Source of the DNA: Tieghemostelium lacteum
Lineage: Eukaryota > Evosea > Eumycetozoa > Dictyosteliales > Raperosteliaceae
Length of the DNA stretch: 64,000 bases
Assembly: GCA_001606155.1 (NCBI GenBank)
Contig: LODT01000001.1
Coordinates: 744,001 to 808,000, forward strand
Direction: 5' to 3'
Within the stretch, counting starts at the first letter, position 1. The number at the start of each line of letters is the position of its first letter. The translations under genes were made by a program, and so were the position numbers. This document shows positions 19,539-29,317 of this stretch, one piece after another. The notes under the pieces are model-generated. The model saw only the letters and a program-made list of their open reading frames with translations. It was not told the DNA's origin and searched no databases.

Positions 19539-21935
19539 ATGGTGGAATATTTCTTGTGTAATTTAAAAATGATATTCTATAATTCAAATAGGTTAATTTA
19601 TATATGTTTTTGTAAAATTTTAACCCCCTTTTCAAACACATTTTATGTTAAAACCAAATTTAACACTATTCTCTTCAAAAATTCTGTTTATTATATACAA
19701 TCTTTAATAAAAGATGTATATATTTATCTTAATAACTTTTATTCTAAAGATATCTATAAATATTGGTTTCCCAACATCAGAAAATTTAGTACTAATAGTT
19801 ATGGTTTAGAACTTAATTCTGAACATACAACTGGAGGTTTTGATTTTAATGGTGATGGTAAACAAGTAAGTTTTTAAGTTGAAATTTACTATATATAAAA
19901 TCTAACCCTATTATAAATTAAGGATTTTATCACAACCGATCGTAAAACAAATAAACCATATGTATTTTTTGGTGATATCTCAAGATATGGTGGCCAGAGA
20001 CCTTTAAAAGTTTCAATGATTGATGGAATCAATGGATTCAGTATTGACTTTGATACAAGGGATCTTGTGAATTCCTTTATTTGTGGAGATATAAATGGTG
20101 ATGGATATGATGAAATTATTATTCGTGAATCAAAATACAGTCAATTAAAAATAATTTATGGCCATGCAGGACCATTTAAGAATGATTTTTCAACTTTTGA
20201 TGGAATTGGTGGATTTGAAATTGAAAATAATGTGATCAACCCCACTCCCTATTTAGTTTTATGCGATCACAATGGAGATGGTATAAAAGATTTGATATTT
20301 AATAACCTAGATGAAGTTTATGTTCTCTATGGACTTGATAATGGTAAAAAGTATAAAACCAATTCTGGTAAATTTGATATTAACTATTTATTAAATGGAA
20401 CAAATGGACATATTATGCAAAATAATTCTGTAAATCTTGGTTGTGGAGATTTGAATAATGATGGAATTGATGATTTGTTAATACTTCAGGAAACTGGTAT
20501 TGGTAGTGTTACTTTTGGTTTAAAAAATTATCCAACCAAATATAATCCAGTATTAAATGGTACAACTGGTTTTACAATGGATATACAAGGTCTTGAATTT
20601 GTTCTTCAGAGTGGTTTTGGTGACCTCAATGGAGATGGATTACAAGATATGGCTGTTTTTAATAATGATTCAAGTTCAATTTATCTGATTTATGGTAAAA
20701 AAGGTGGAATTTGGGAATCTCATTTTGATATCAACTGTGGTAACTCATCGGAAGTTGTTAAATGGGTCCTAGATGTTTCTTCACCTCAAGAATTATGCTC
20801 TTATTTGTATGTTGGTGATTTTAATGGGGATGGTATATCTGATTTATCATGTAATTCAATTGCTCTTGAATATACTTGGGGGGTTTATGGAACCACCCTG
20901 AAATTACCAGCTGTGTATGATTTGAATATCAAAACATCTCCATTATTTGATGATTGTAGAGGTTTTATAATATTAAAAACGCGATTTACTTATTCAGCCT
21001 GGACTGATTTTAATAATGATGGTATTCAAGATTTAATTTTATACTTTGGAAATAGTATGAATTATATTTTATTTGGTGATAAAACTATATTCTCAGCATC
21101 GTTGAATATCATTAATACTTCTATTGCCTATAACCCCAATGGTGAATATCGTTTCTTAGAATCTAATTTTAATCCAAATTCATCTGCTTGTATTGTTCAA
21201 TTCATTAATTTTAAAGTTTTGGGTATTATTGATCCATCGGATCAATTATCATTTTCATCATCTAACACTACATCATCTGATGTTGTTAGTATTTCAAATG
21301 GTGAGTTACAAGTATTTAATACAAATAGAGATCCAAAATTTTTACAAAGTCTGTCCAACGTCTTGTACAAAACAAATAGAAATTCATCCATTACTACAAT
21401 TTCAATTACATATTTAAATATAATTAATGATACAATTAAAATATATACTTCCAATCCAACTATAACTACAACATCACCAGTCACTGCCACAACAAGTACT
21501 GCTACAACAAGTACTGCTACAACAAGTACATCTGCCACATCTGCTACATCTGCTACAACAAGTACTACTGCTACAACATCACCAGCCCCACCAGTCACTT
21601 CAACTGCTACAACATCGCTATCCACTGTTACATCTACTCAGGTTCTACAAAACAACACAGTTAACAATGATTGCATTTGTATTAGAGGACAAATATGTTT
21701 ACCAGATTCACATATCTGTGTAAATGAATTTGATGTGTATCAAGGTGGATCATGTTTGCAAAATTCATGTGCTTTAGGTTATGATTGTAAAGAAAAATCA
21801 AATCAAATCTATAAATGTGTTAAACAAGATTCTTGTATTACCTGTGCTGATATAACTTGTAAATATCCTCGGCGTTGTATTCTAGTTCTAACCACTTCCC
21901 AAAAATGTAAATATCAACCAACTTGTTCAAATTAA
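19539..21935 (+). CDS. FG-GAP repeat (integrin-alpha-like) beta-propeller protein with Thr-rich stalk
   Basis: Exons 19539-19865 and 19923-21935 with a 57-bp GTAAGT..AAG intron encode up to 779 residues. Seven repeats carry the FG-GAP/calcium-loop form DxNxDGxxD: DFNGDGKQD, DINGDGYDE, DHNGDGIKD, DLNNDGIDD, DLNGDGLQD, DFNGDGISD and DFNNDGIQD. That is the number expected for a seven-bladed propeller like the integrin alpha head. A Thr/Ser/Ala stalk (about residues 620-680, TATTS repeats) and a Cys-rich end follow, with no obvious C-terminal membrane helix. The 5' end is uncertain: the first 90 residues lack a clean signal peptide, although MIFYNSNRLIYICFC at residue 11 is weakly hydrophobic. 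The exon starts right after rearranged debris, so the leader may have been altered. Likely secreted or surface-bound. Confidence 0.75.
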
Positions 21936-22149
21936 ATAATAATAAAAAACTTCAGAATTAATCCAGGTAAAAATTTAATTGAAAGCCTCACATATACACC
22001 ATATTTGATGGTGAAGTTCTGTAGCTCCATAAATTCCCAACTTTGCTCTATAATAATCTCTGCAAATACAATTTCAATTATAATTCTAAGAGTTATCAAA
22101 TAAATCATTTATTTTTAAAAATTTAATTTTTGCCCAACAAAATCATTTA

Positions 22150-23830
22150 ATTAATCAGGGAATACCACCCAATATACTATTTATTAAAATATTAAATCAT
22201 TTGTTACAGGATTCCTTCTTTCTTAACTATTATAATAGCAGATTAGGGATTTATAAATGTGTTTTCCTTGATTAATAAAACTTTAAAGAAAATGTATTGA
22301 CCAGAGTGACAATATGTTCTAGATATTATATTAGCAATACCAATGAGGCCCAAATGGTTTTAAAGTTATCAAAATACATTACCTTTTCGGATGGTATTTT
22401 GTTTTTAGTAAATAAAAAACAAAATATAAGCAAAGAATCAATGGTTTCACTAAAAGAGTATATAGATACACATAAGACTTCATTTAATATCATTTGTAAT
22501 GATATTGAAAATGGTTTAATAAGGTACATTATTGAATATCTCGATGATGTGTATCAGGATCAATTGAAATCTCTAGTTGTATCCAAAGTTACGGGACAAT
22601 TATCAATACCAGTAGATAGAATAATGTATAGATAACGAAAAGGTTCAGTTTAACTCTATAGAGTATAAAGTTATTCCCAAACAGTGAAATTGGTTTTATC
22701 AGAGTATCTTTGACTGTGTAAATCCAGTAAGTGTAGAGTTTCGATATAATATATCATAACCTTGCAAGACATTCAAACATTTGAAAGTTGAACTTCTCCA
22801 ACTTTTTTATCAACAAATACCATTAATAGTCCCAATAGTTCAACAAAATACTCTTCTAGAGATTTCTATTTAGGATACATTGGAAATGAACAACTCAGTT
22901 TATCACCTCTATTTGATGTTCTACGTTCTCACCCATCTATCACAATGTTTACATTCTTCATAGGAGATGGTAATTTAACTGAGATTGCAGAAATATTAGT
23001 TGAATATCTAAATGCCAATAAGACATTATCTAAACTATTCTATAATATTTATCGGGATTTGGATATGGAACCAATATCAACTGACCCTATACCAGTTCCA
23101 AAATCTAAAATTACCAACCAAACACTGAAATCCATTTCAGCTCCTCTATCTATCTTTAATATATTTGAACTTTGGCAAAATGTAAATACAAAAATGATGA
23201 ATATCTGTACCATCTTTTAGGAATATACATCCACTGTATCTTTAAGAGATATAGATTATGCAAATGTATTAAACTTGTTACATGTTTAACCAACTTAATA
23301 ATTAAAGATATAAAACCAGATCAAGTTGAATGGATCCATTTTATCACTGATAAAGAGGGTCAAATCTACCAATGTCCTACTAGTTAGTATTGAACTGATT
23401 ATATTAATAGTTGGTAAATTTAGGTAATTAGTAAACTGTAAATTGAGGTTGGTTAATTGTAGTTTTGGTAATGCTACACAGAGATTTACTACCCACTAGA
23501 TTTATTCAAAAATTCAATCCCAACATTGAACTCTGTATTCATTAAAAAAGTGAAAATGCCAGATTCAATTGCCAAAGCTATTTGGGATAATAGAAATATA
23601 ACTAGATTAGATATCTCATTTTACGACTATACAAATGAAATTACATTTCTCACCAATTTGATCACAATCCTGAATCTTCCCTCTTGCCAGAATCTAAATT
23701 CAATACCTACCCACTTTCCTAAGTTCACTAGATATAACCAAACTTTAAAATATTTATCACTAATGCCATTCTCTCCACCATTTAAAGCTACACTTGCTAA
23801 AATAAAAAAATCTAAAATGATTGAATAATT
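22150..23830 (+). pseudogene. Decayed copy of the F-box/LRR gene
   Basis: It runs parallel to 16042-17786 of the intact paralogue. Conserved blocks include FIKILNHLL near 22180, KLSKYITFSDGI at 22360, an ENGLIRYIIEYLDDVYQDQL block at 22509-22568, KITNQTLKSI near 23110, and the AKAIWDNRNIT and EITFLTNLITI blocks near 23570-23660. Several frameshifts and stops separate the blocks (breaks near 22275, 22635, 22860, 23220 and 23385), and the region between about 23390 and 23500 is not alignable. The start codon is missing. It is a clear host-gene pseudogene. Confidence 0.85.
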
Positions 23831-23841
23831 TTTGATTTATT

Positions 23842-24666
23842 TTAACTACAAATGGTAAATTGGGTATTTGGTGAACATTCTATATTTGATAATCTAATAT
23901 GGCTGGCATGAACACGATATTGTGGGTGACATTGTGGAGTCCAAAAGTTCTTTGATTGTGATCCTGATTCTGAACCCGACAGCGAACCAGTTGCTGAAGT
24001 TCCACCGGTAGACCATTTTCCAGAATCTCCACTACCTGATCCTGATCCTGTAGCTGAACCAGTTCCTGAAGTTAAAGGTAAAATAGATGTTGATGATGCC
24101 GTTGCTGTGACTCCACTGGTACCTGATGACGATGAATAAGGTTGATTGGGATCATAGTAATTATTAATAGTTAAATAGGTGCTATTACAAGTTCTATAAA
24201 CCCAGTATTGACCCAAAATGGCAAATGGCTGACTACAAATATTTAAAAATGTGGTATGGGCTATCAATGGCTCACTATTCGATTGGCAGTTTGGTCCATA
24301 GATTAGAGTTGTAGTTGTATTTTCAGCAATATAGAACTTCTCAGAACAGTTCATTGAAAATGTACCTTGACAACTATTCATAGTAATTGTCTGATTATTA
24401 GAGAATTCATTACATGTAAGGTCTACATAATTTATTTGAACTACTTGGTTATTAGTATAGTCACATTCATAAACAATACCAGTTCCAGTGCAAATTCCAG
24501 TTTGAAAACTAGTGACTAAATTGATTTGATTATAACAATTATCTGATAAACCTTCATCTGTATAATAAATATTATTTACCCAATCTCCAACAGATAATTG
24601 ACAGAAATTGGCAAAGATCAATATTATAAATAAATAAATTAAATTTAATGTTCTAAAAGATGACAT
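23842..24666 (-). CDS. Secreted Cys-rich protein with Ser/Gly linker
   Basis: A 274-residue single-exon gene. The signal peptide is residues 1-27 (LIYLFIILIFANFCQLSVG). An N-terminal domain of about 140 residues has regularly spaced cysteines and several N-glycosylation sites (NNQTIT, NTTTT). A Ser/Gly/Thr linker (about 180-235) and a short C-terminal block with WTPQCHPQY and a final Cys follow. It is paralogous to the gene at 55576-56415: both share SADYVNYY/VGDWVNNI starts, the TCNSTY and YYDPxQ motifs before the linker, and the W-x-P-x-C block after it. I do not recognise a named family; an extracellular or spore/sheath role is a guess. Confidence 0.75.
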   Translation of the reverse strand: MSSFRTLNLIYLFIILIFANFCQLSVGDWVNNIYYTDEGLSDNCYNQINLVTSFQTGICTGTGIVYECDYTNNQVVQINYVDLTCNEFSNNQTITMNSCQGTFSMNCSEKFYIAENTTTTLIYGPNCQSNSEPLIAHTTFLNICSQPFAILGQYWVYRTCNSTYLTINNYYDPNQPYSSSSGTSGVTATASSTSILPLTSGTGSATGSGSGSGDSGKWSTGGTSATGSLSGSESGSQSKNFWTPQCHPQYRVHASHIRLSNIECSPNTQFTICS

Positions 24667-24770
24667 TATATGATATAATACCTCTAATGAGTTTTTTTTT
24701 CAATTTCCAATTATGAATTTTAATATTAAAAATATCTCGGCTAATGAATAAATAGTGATCGGGTTTTTAA

Positions 24771-24784
24771 CCCTTAAAACCTGA
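24771..24784. repeat. Left terminal inverted repeat of the piggyBac element
   Basis: CCCTTAAAACCTGA, preceded by TTAA. It pairs with 27444-27457 with one mismatch. Confidence 0.85.
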
Positions 24785-24972
24785 GTGTTTTGTAAATATT
24801 GAAAAACGGCACCAAACCGATATTTTGTATTTAAATAAAAAAAAATCTAGATTTTTTCGAATTATTTTCAATACATTTTGTTTATTTATTACATTTAGGG
24901 TTAAAATAGTTAATTTAGAAGAGTTTATCAAAAGTTGGTGTTTTGATCAAAATTAAAAAACTTGATAAATGA

Positions 24973-27441
24973 TCAAGTTGGAAATTTTGAAACTTTTAGG
25001 CCAAAATGAATAATGATAGAGCAATCTTCATGAAAGTTTTTGCCATGACATAAACATTTGTATGAAGATCGATTTTCTGGATGATGGCAATGTTCATTAG
25101 AACATTTTGCTCTATTTTCTATTATCAGTTTAGGAACAGTTGTTGGTGGAGCTTCTATTTCTTGTTCCCCAGAGAGAGAATAGACAACTTGGAGAATGTA
25201 TTCTTTAAAAGATAACACTTTGGCATTGGGATTACCTTGAGTAGATTTAATCTTATAAAGAATCCAAGTATCATAGAGCATCAGGTAAAAGACATCATGA
25301 AAAATAACTCTCCAGAATGTTCTAGCTCTCTGTACATTTCTATATCTGTTTATCACCATCTTAGACGCATCAACAAAGTTGTGACAAAAGTTGTACACAT
25401 AGGCAGCTCTAGGAGTTGCAACTTGGGTAAAACCATCTTTTGATCTAGCGGTTTTTACAATATTCTCTATTGGGTTTGTGATATTTGTACCCCAATAAAC
25501 AATTTTATCAGGTTTGGCTCTCCAACACATAATAGTCATATTATTGACAGTACCATATTTCACAGCATGGAGATCTTTGATTCTCTTTGCAACAGTGTCT
25601 GTAAACTTGTGTTTTTGGTCTTTATATTTCTCTTTATGATCTTTGGCATTATCAAAAAGAGCTGGAAATTGTTCACCAAGCTTGTTAGAGGCTATAGAGA
25701 CCAGAAACATTCTATTTTGTTTTTCTAGATATATACAGTTTTTCATGGACCCTAAGAGACCAGCATCAATGATAAAGCAATGGGTTTTATCTCTTTGTAG
25801 TGAATTTTCTGCATCTCTTAATATTTCTTCATTTAATATTTTACCATCTATTTTACATCTTTCAGCCATCAAATGTTCCACAATAAAATGATAGATATAT
25901 TTGTTTGAATCAGCAACTTTCCAGAGAATGTTGCCAACCCTATCAGCTTTACCTGGAATTCTTTTCTTTAATCCACCTTTTCCCATCCATTTGTATAAGT
26001 CGTCATCACATGATATATTGGTACCTGGTTTGTAATATTTTTTGATTGCACCCAGTGCGTAATCAATAAACCAAGTGAAATCTGTTTTTTTAACTGTTAG
26101 CACACCATCAATAGTCTCTCTAGTTGCAAATCCTTTAAGGTGAATCAATCGATCAATAGCACGAAATCTAAAATAAGAAAGTTTCTTATTAAAATGTGGA
26201 AAATACATCCTAGGCTTTAAAAGGTCTTTCATATCTGTACATCTAACTATACCTGCAAATAAAAATATACTTATGTATAGCTCTATATCTTTTCGAGTTA
26301 TATTTTTGTACACAGTTACCCACGGTGGGTTGGTTGCCTTTGGCCACATAGCTTTCTCAGTATGTAGCTTATGGAGATAGCCATTGGACGCATTAAAGAT
26401 CTCTTCTATCAAATCTTTAAAAAGTAGATTGAAAAAATCAACAGGATCTTTACAATTCTCTGGAATACCATCTATATTTCCTGATTCTTCTTCAAAATAG
26501 CTCTGGTTTGTCTCTGTTTTGGGTTGATTATCACCAATAGGATCTATAGGATCTGGTTTCATTTCTTTAACTACATTTGGTGTAACTCCATTAAAAGGAT
26601 CATCTCCTTCAATTTGGGTAAGAGTAATTTCACTATCTTGATAACTAAAATCATAAGGAATATAATCGAGATCATCTCTATAAATGTTTACGTTTCCTGT
26701 TCCTGTTTCTATTTCGTTTTCAAGGTTTTCTTCTTCTTCTTCCTCCCTAAGAAAATCCAGTTGCATATTACTAAATGCAATAGTTGGTTGACCAATGTTT
26801 TCGATTTCTTCTATTTCTTCTATTTCTTCGTTTTCGTTATTAGAAGTATGAGAATCAGAGATATTGGTTGTTAGATTAATAACAGAGGTTAATGTACTCA
26901 CATCTTGTAGTGCTATTCTTTTTTGGGAACCAACAATTGTTAGAGGGGGTGTTGGACTAAGTGAAATATGAGATTGTGAACTCAGTGGTTGAGGAATTTC
27001 AGAATTTAATGGTTGTGGTGTTTGTGTGGTTAATGTCTTTTTGGGTCTTCCTCTTTTTTTGGTGTTGGTGCTATTATTGTTATTGTTATTGTTATTGTTA
27101 TTGTTATTGTTATTGTTATTGTTATTGTTATTGATATTGTTATTGGTAGTAGTAGCGATGGGGCTAGAGTTATTATTCTGGATCATAAGTTGATACAATT
27201 TTTGAATCATATTGATATGATGTAGATGTTGTTGTTGTTGTTGAGCTAAAAACATTTGTTGTTGTTGCTGTTGTTGTTGCTGTTGCTGTTGCTGTTGTTG
27301 TTGAGCTAAAATAAATTGTTGTTGTTGATGTTCATTCATCTTATCAATACACTCTAGTAGAGATTCCATTTTTGATGTGTTAGGTGTGCTAAGAAAAAAG
27401 TTTTTGATGTTTTTATTTTGAAAAATTGGCACAAAACCCAT
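24973..27441 (-). CDS. piggyBac transposase
   Basis: An 822-residue open frame. The N-terminal 330 residues are host-like low complexity: a Gln-rich run, an Asn run coded by a TTATTG repeat, an AT-hook-like KKRGRPKK and an acidic stretch. The DDE_Tnp_1_7 transposase core spans about 340-740. Three aspartates fit the piggyBac catalytic triad: the first in NISCDDDLYKWMGKGG, the second in CFIIDAGLLGS, the third in WRAKPDKIVYWGT. A C-terminal Cys/His-rich segment (CSNEHCHHPENRSSYKC) matches the zinc-binding end of this family. The frame begins only 16 bp inside the terminal repeat, so the second Met (residue 24, MESLLECIDKMNEH) may be the real start. No stop or frameshift interrupts it. Confidence 0.92.
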   Translation of the reverse strand: MGFVPIFQNKNIKNFFLSTPNTSKMESLLECIDKMNEHQQQQFILAQQQQQQQQQQQQQQQQMFLAQQQQQHLHHINMIQKLYQLMIQNNNSSPIATTTNNNINNNNNNNNNNNNNNNNNNNNSTNTKKRGRPKKTLTTQTPQPLNSEIPQPLSSQSHISLSPTPPLTIVGSQKRIALQDVSTLTSVINLTTNISDSHTSNNENEEIEEIEEIENIGQPTIAFSNMQLDFLREEEEEENLENEIETGTGNVNIYRDDLDYIPYDFSYQDSEITLTQIEGDDPFNGVTPNVVKEMKPDPIDPIGDNQPKTETNQSYFEEESGNIDGIPENCKDPVDFFNLLFKDLIEEIFNASNGYLHKLHTEKAMWPKATNPPWVTVYKNITRKDIELYISIFLFAGIVRCTDMKDLLKPRMYFPHFNKKLSYFRFRAIDRLIHLKGFATRETIDGVLTVKKTDFTWFIDYALGAIKKYYKPGTNISCDDDLYKWMGKGGLKKRIPGKADRVGNILWKVADSNKYIYHFIVEHLMAERCKIDGKILNEEILRDAENSLQRDKTHCFIIDAGLLGSMKNCIYLEKQNRMFLVSIASNKLGEQFPALFDNAKDHKEKYKDQKHKFTDTVAKRIKDLHAVKYGTVNNMTIMCWRAKPDKIVYWGTNITNPIENIVKTARSKDGFTQVATPRAAYVYNFCHNFVDASKMVINRYRNVQRARTFWRVIFHDVFYLMLYDTWILYKIKSTQGNPNAKVLSFKEYILQVVYSLSGEQEIEAPPTTVPKLIIENRAKCSNEHCHHPENRSSYKCLCHGKNFHEDCSIIIHFGLKVSKFPT
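27073..27140. repeat. TTATTG hexamer tract coding poly-Asn
   Basis: A nearly perfect TTATTG repeat inside the transposase gene, read on the minus strand as alternating AAC and AAT (Asn) codons. Expansion of such tracts is a host habit, so the element has probably evolved in this lineage. Confidence 0.8.
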
Positions 27442-27443
27442 TT

Positions 27444-27457
27444 TCAGTTTTTAAGGG
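27444..27457. repeat. Right terminal inverted repeat of the piggyBac element
   Basis: TCAGTTTTTAAGGG on the plus strand, followed by TTAA. It is the mate of 24771-24784. Confidence 0.85.
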
Positions 27458-27549
27458 TTAAAAATAAAATTTATAAATATCCGGATAAAACACCGAATAA
27501 TCATCTTATTTTAATAAGAATAGAATATTAATATTGAAAATTCAATTTA

Positions 27550-29187
27550 TTATTCCACTGAATTGTTGTATGGCGATATTAAATATTGATTTAAGACTTT
27601 TAAAGCCTGAGGTGATGAAACACCTGAAATATGATGTAAATATTGACTGTTGTTCGATATGGTTTTTTTTAAATGTTCAAATGCACTTTTAGGTATATCC
27701 CTCGATTGAGAATTAGACATTGATAATGATTTAATACTGTGATTCTGATTAATTACAAGACACATTTGTTCAATGTATTCTATTACATTTTCTTTACTAT
27801 TTGACAATGTCATGTGAACATACTCCAAATGGGAATTGGAAATAACTGATGTTGTGATTTCACTATACTTTTCAGCCAATATTCTAAAAAATCCAATTTT
27901 CCTAAGATTACGAAGTTTTAGGTTAACCAAACTGTTAAAAGAATCGGCAGTTACACCAACATGAATAATTATACTTTCAAAGTGGTTGTTATTAGCAAAA
28001 GATTTCATTACCATTGAACTTAACTCATGGTTATATTTCCATTGATATGGTGTATCCAAGGTTAATTTGGTGAGTTTTGGGGAATTCAATTGTATTATTT
28101 TACATAGCTCCTCATAACTCGTACCAAAATTGTCACCACTAAAATTTAGATTTTGGCATTGTGGGTGAGTGTTACTAAGATATTCCATTGTTGGGTCACT
28201 CAGTGACACTATTTTTAAATTTGAAGGTACATTTTTCCATAAATGGTGAAGAATTTCAGGATCAATGTTAAAATACTCCAATCTCGTGTTGGTAATGGTT
28301 GGTTGTTCGTTAGGGAATTTGATTATATCATTAGCAGAAAAATCGATCTCTCTTATTGAATTGTTTTGGTTGATACTCTCTATCATATTCTTTAGGTTCA
28401 ATGAGCAACCGTTTAACTCTAATCTCTCTAGATTTGATGTTTTACATATAACTTGTAAAATAGGGTCGGCATCACTAGAAATGGATTTATAAAAATTAAT
28501 AGTCAATCTAACCAATGAGTTGGCAGTAGATACCATAGTGAAAATATCAGTAGGTACCAGATTGGATATCTCCAGTTCCAATGAACAAAGGTTATGGAAT
28601 TTTAAAATGGCTCTACATGTAGATATAAACCCAAGAGTTGCATTACCTTTTAATGTGAGTTTCTTCAATACATCAGGAAATAAAGGTATCTCATTTAGAG
28701 TTGATTCTAAATCGATCTCCACAGAACTAAGATGCTTATCAAATGGAAAGTTTATCTTTAAATTTTCTACTGATTTCAAATGATTCGGGTATTTAGGTTT
28801 TTTGGTAACCAGATGCGTAATTGTATCTCTATTATAGGAATATATAGTTAGTCTCTTCAAATTGGTAAAGTTGGAAGGTATATCAGGATAACCCCGGAAT
28901 AGAATTAACTTTTCTACATAGGGATGGTATTTTAAGGGTAGATTTTTTAGTATTACCAAATCTGATATCCTTAACTGCAAACCATCCTTTATCTCCTCTT
29001 TAATAAAATGATCTAATAAAAAGTGGTCACTAGTGTTAATCAAATGATTTTGAACTTTTACTGCAATTGATTTCCATTCTTTACACACTAATTTTAAATC
29101 TCTTAAATGTGCAAAGTATGATTTATAATTTTTAAATAAAGGGTTTAAATATCTTAATATATAAACGATTATGTACGGAGGAATCAT
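27550..29187 (-). CDS. F-box/leucine-rich repeat protein
   Basis: A 545-residue single-exon gene. An F-box-like start (IPPYIIVYILRYLNPLF, then LRDLKLVCKEWKSIAVKV) is followed by about a dozen irregular leucine-rich repeats (for example VEKLILFRGYP, LKRLTIYSYN, NLCSLELEISNL, NLERLELNGCSLNL). Probable SCF adaptor. It is only distantly similar to the LRR gene at 15963 and belongs to another subfamily. It lies 92 bp outside the piggyBac right end, downstream of its own stop codon, so the insertion did not disrupt it. Confidence 0.75.
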   Translation of the reverse strand: MIPPYIIVYILRYLNPLFKNYKSYFAHLRDLKLVCKEWKSIAVKVQNHLINTSDHFLLDHFIKEEIKDGLQLRISDLVILKNLPLKYHPYVEKLILFRGYPDIPSNFTNLKRLTIYSYNRDTITHLVTKKPKYPNHLKSVENLKINFPFDKHLSSVEIDLESTLNEIPLFPDVLKKLTLKGNATLGFISTCRAILKFHNLCSLELEISNLVPTDIFTMVSTANSLVRLTINFYKSISSDADPILQVICKTSNLERLELNGCSLNLKNMIESINQNNSIREIDFSANDIIKFPNEQPTITNTRLEYFNIDPEILHHLWKNVPSNLKIVSLSDPTMEYLSNTHPQCQNLNFSGDNFGTSYEELCKIIQLNSPKLTKLTLDTPYQWKYNHELSSMVMKSFANNNHFESIIIHVGVTADSFNSLVNLKLRNLRKIGFFRILAEKYSEITTSVISNSHLEYVHMTLSNSKENVIEYIEQMCLVINQNHSIKSLSMSNSQSRDIPKSAFEHLKKTISNNSQYLHHISGVSSPQALKVLNQYLISPYNNSVE

Positions 29188-29317
29188 TGAAAATTATTTT
29201 TAACGACGAAATGAAAAAAAAATGAAAAATAGGCCCTTAGTGAAATTTAGTGAATCTGTAGTTATTTACTAGAAATACTTTAATAAATAATTATTTAAAT
29301 ATTTTTATTTTGAATTC

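Larger units (their letters stand above)
24771..27457. mobile_element. piggyBac-family DNA transposon with TTAA target duplication
   Basis: The element is 2687 bp and starts and ends with the piggyBac-type CCC/GGG termini: CCCTTAAAACCTGA at 24771-24784, and on the other strand CCCTTAAAAACTGA at 27457-27444, 13 of 14 matching. TTAA directly abuts both ends, at 24767-24770 and 27458-27461, as expected for piggyBac insertion. Subterminal direct repeats of the form AAAAA-NN-GGCACMAAACC lie at 24802-24818 and 27421-27438. One uninterrupted transposase gene fills the inside on the minus strand. The element looks complete and may be recent or still active. Confidence 0.88.

Noticed and set aside
21242-21625. 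Minus-strand Val/Ala-rich frame opposite the FG-GAP gene
   Set aside because: Shadow of the Thr-rich stalk; no independent start context or domain.
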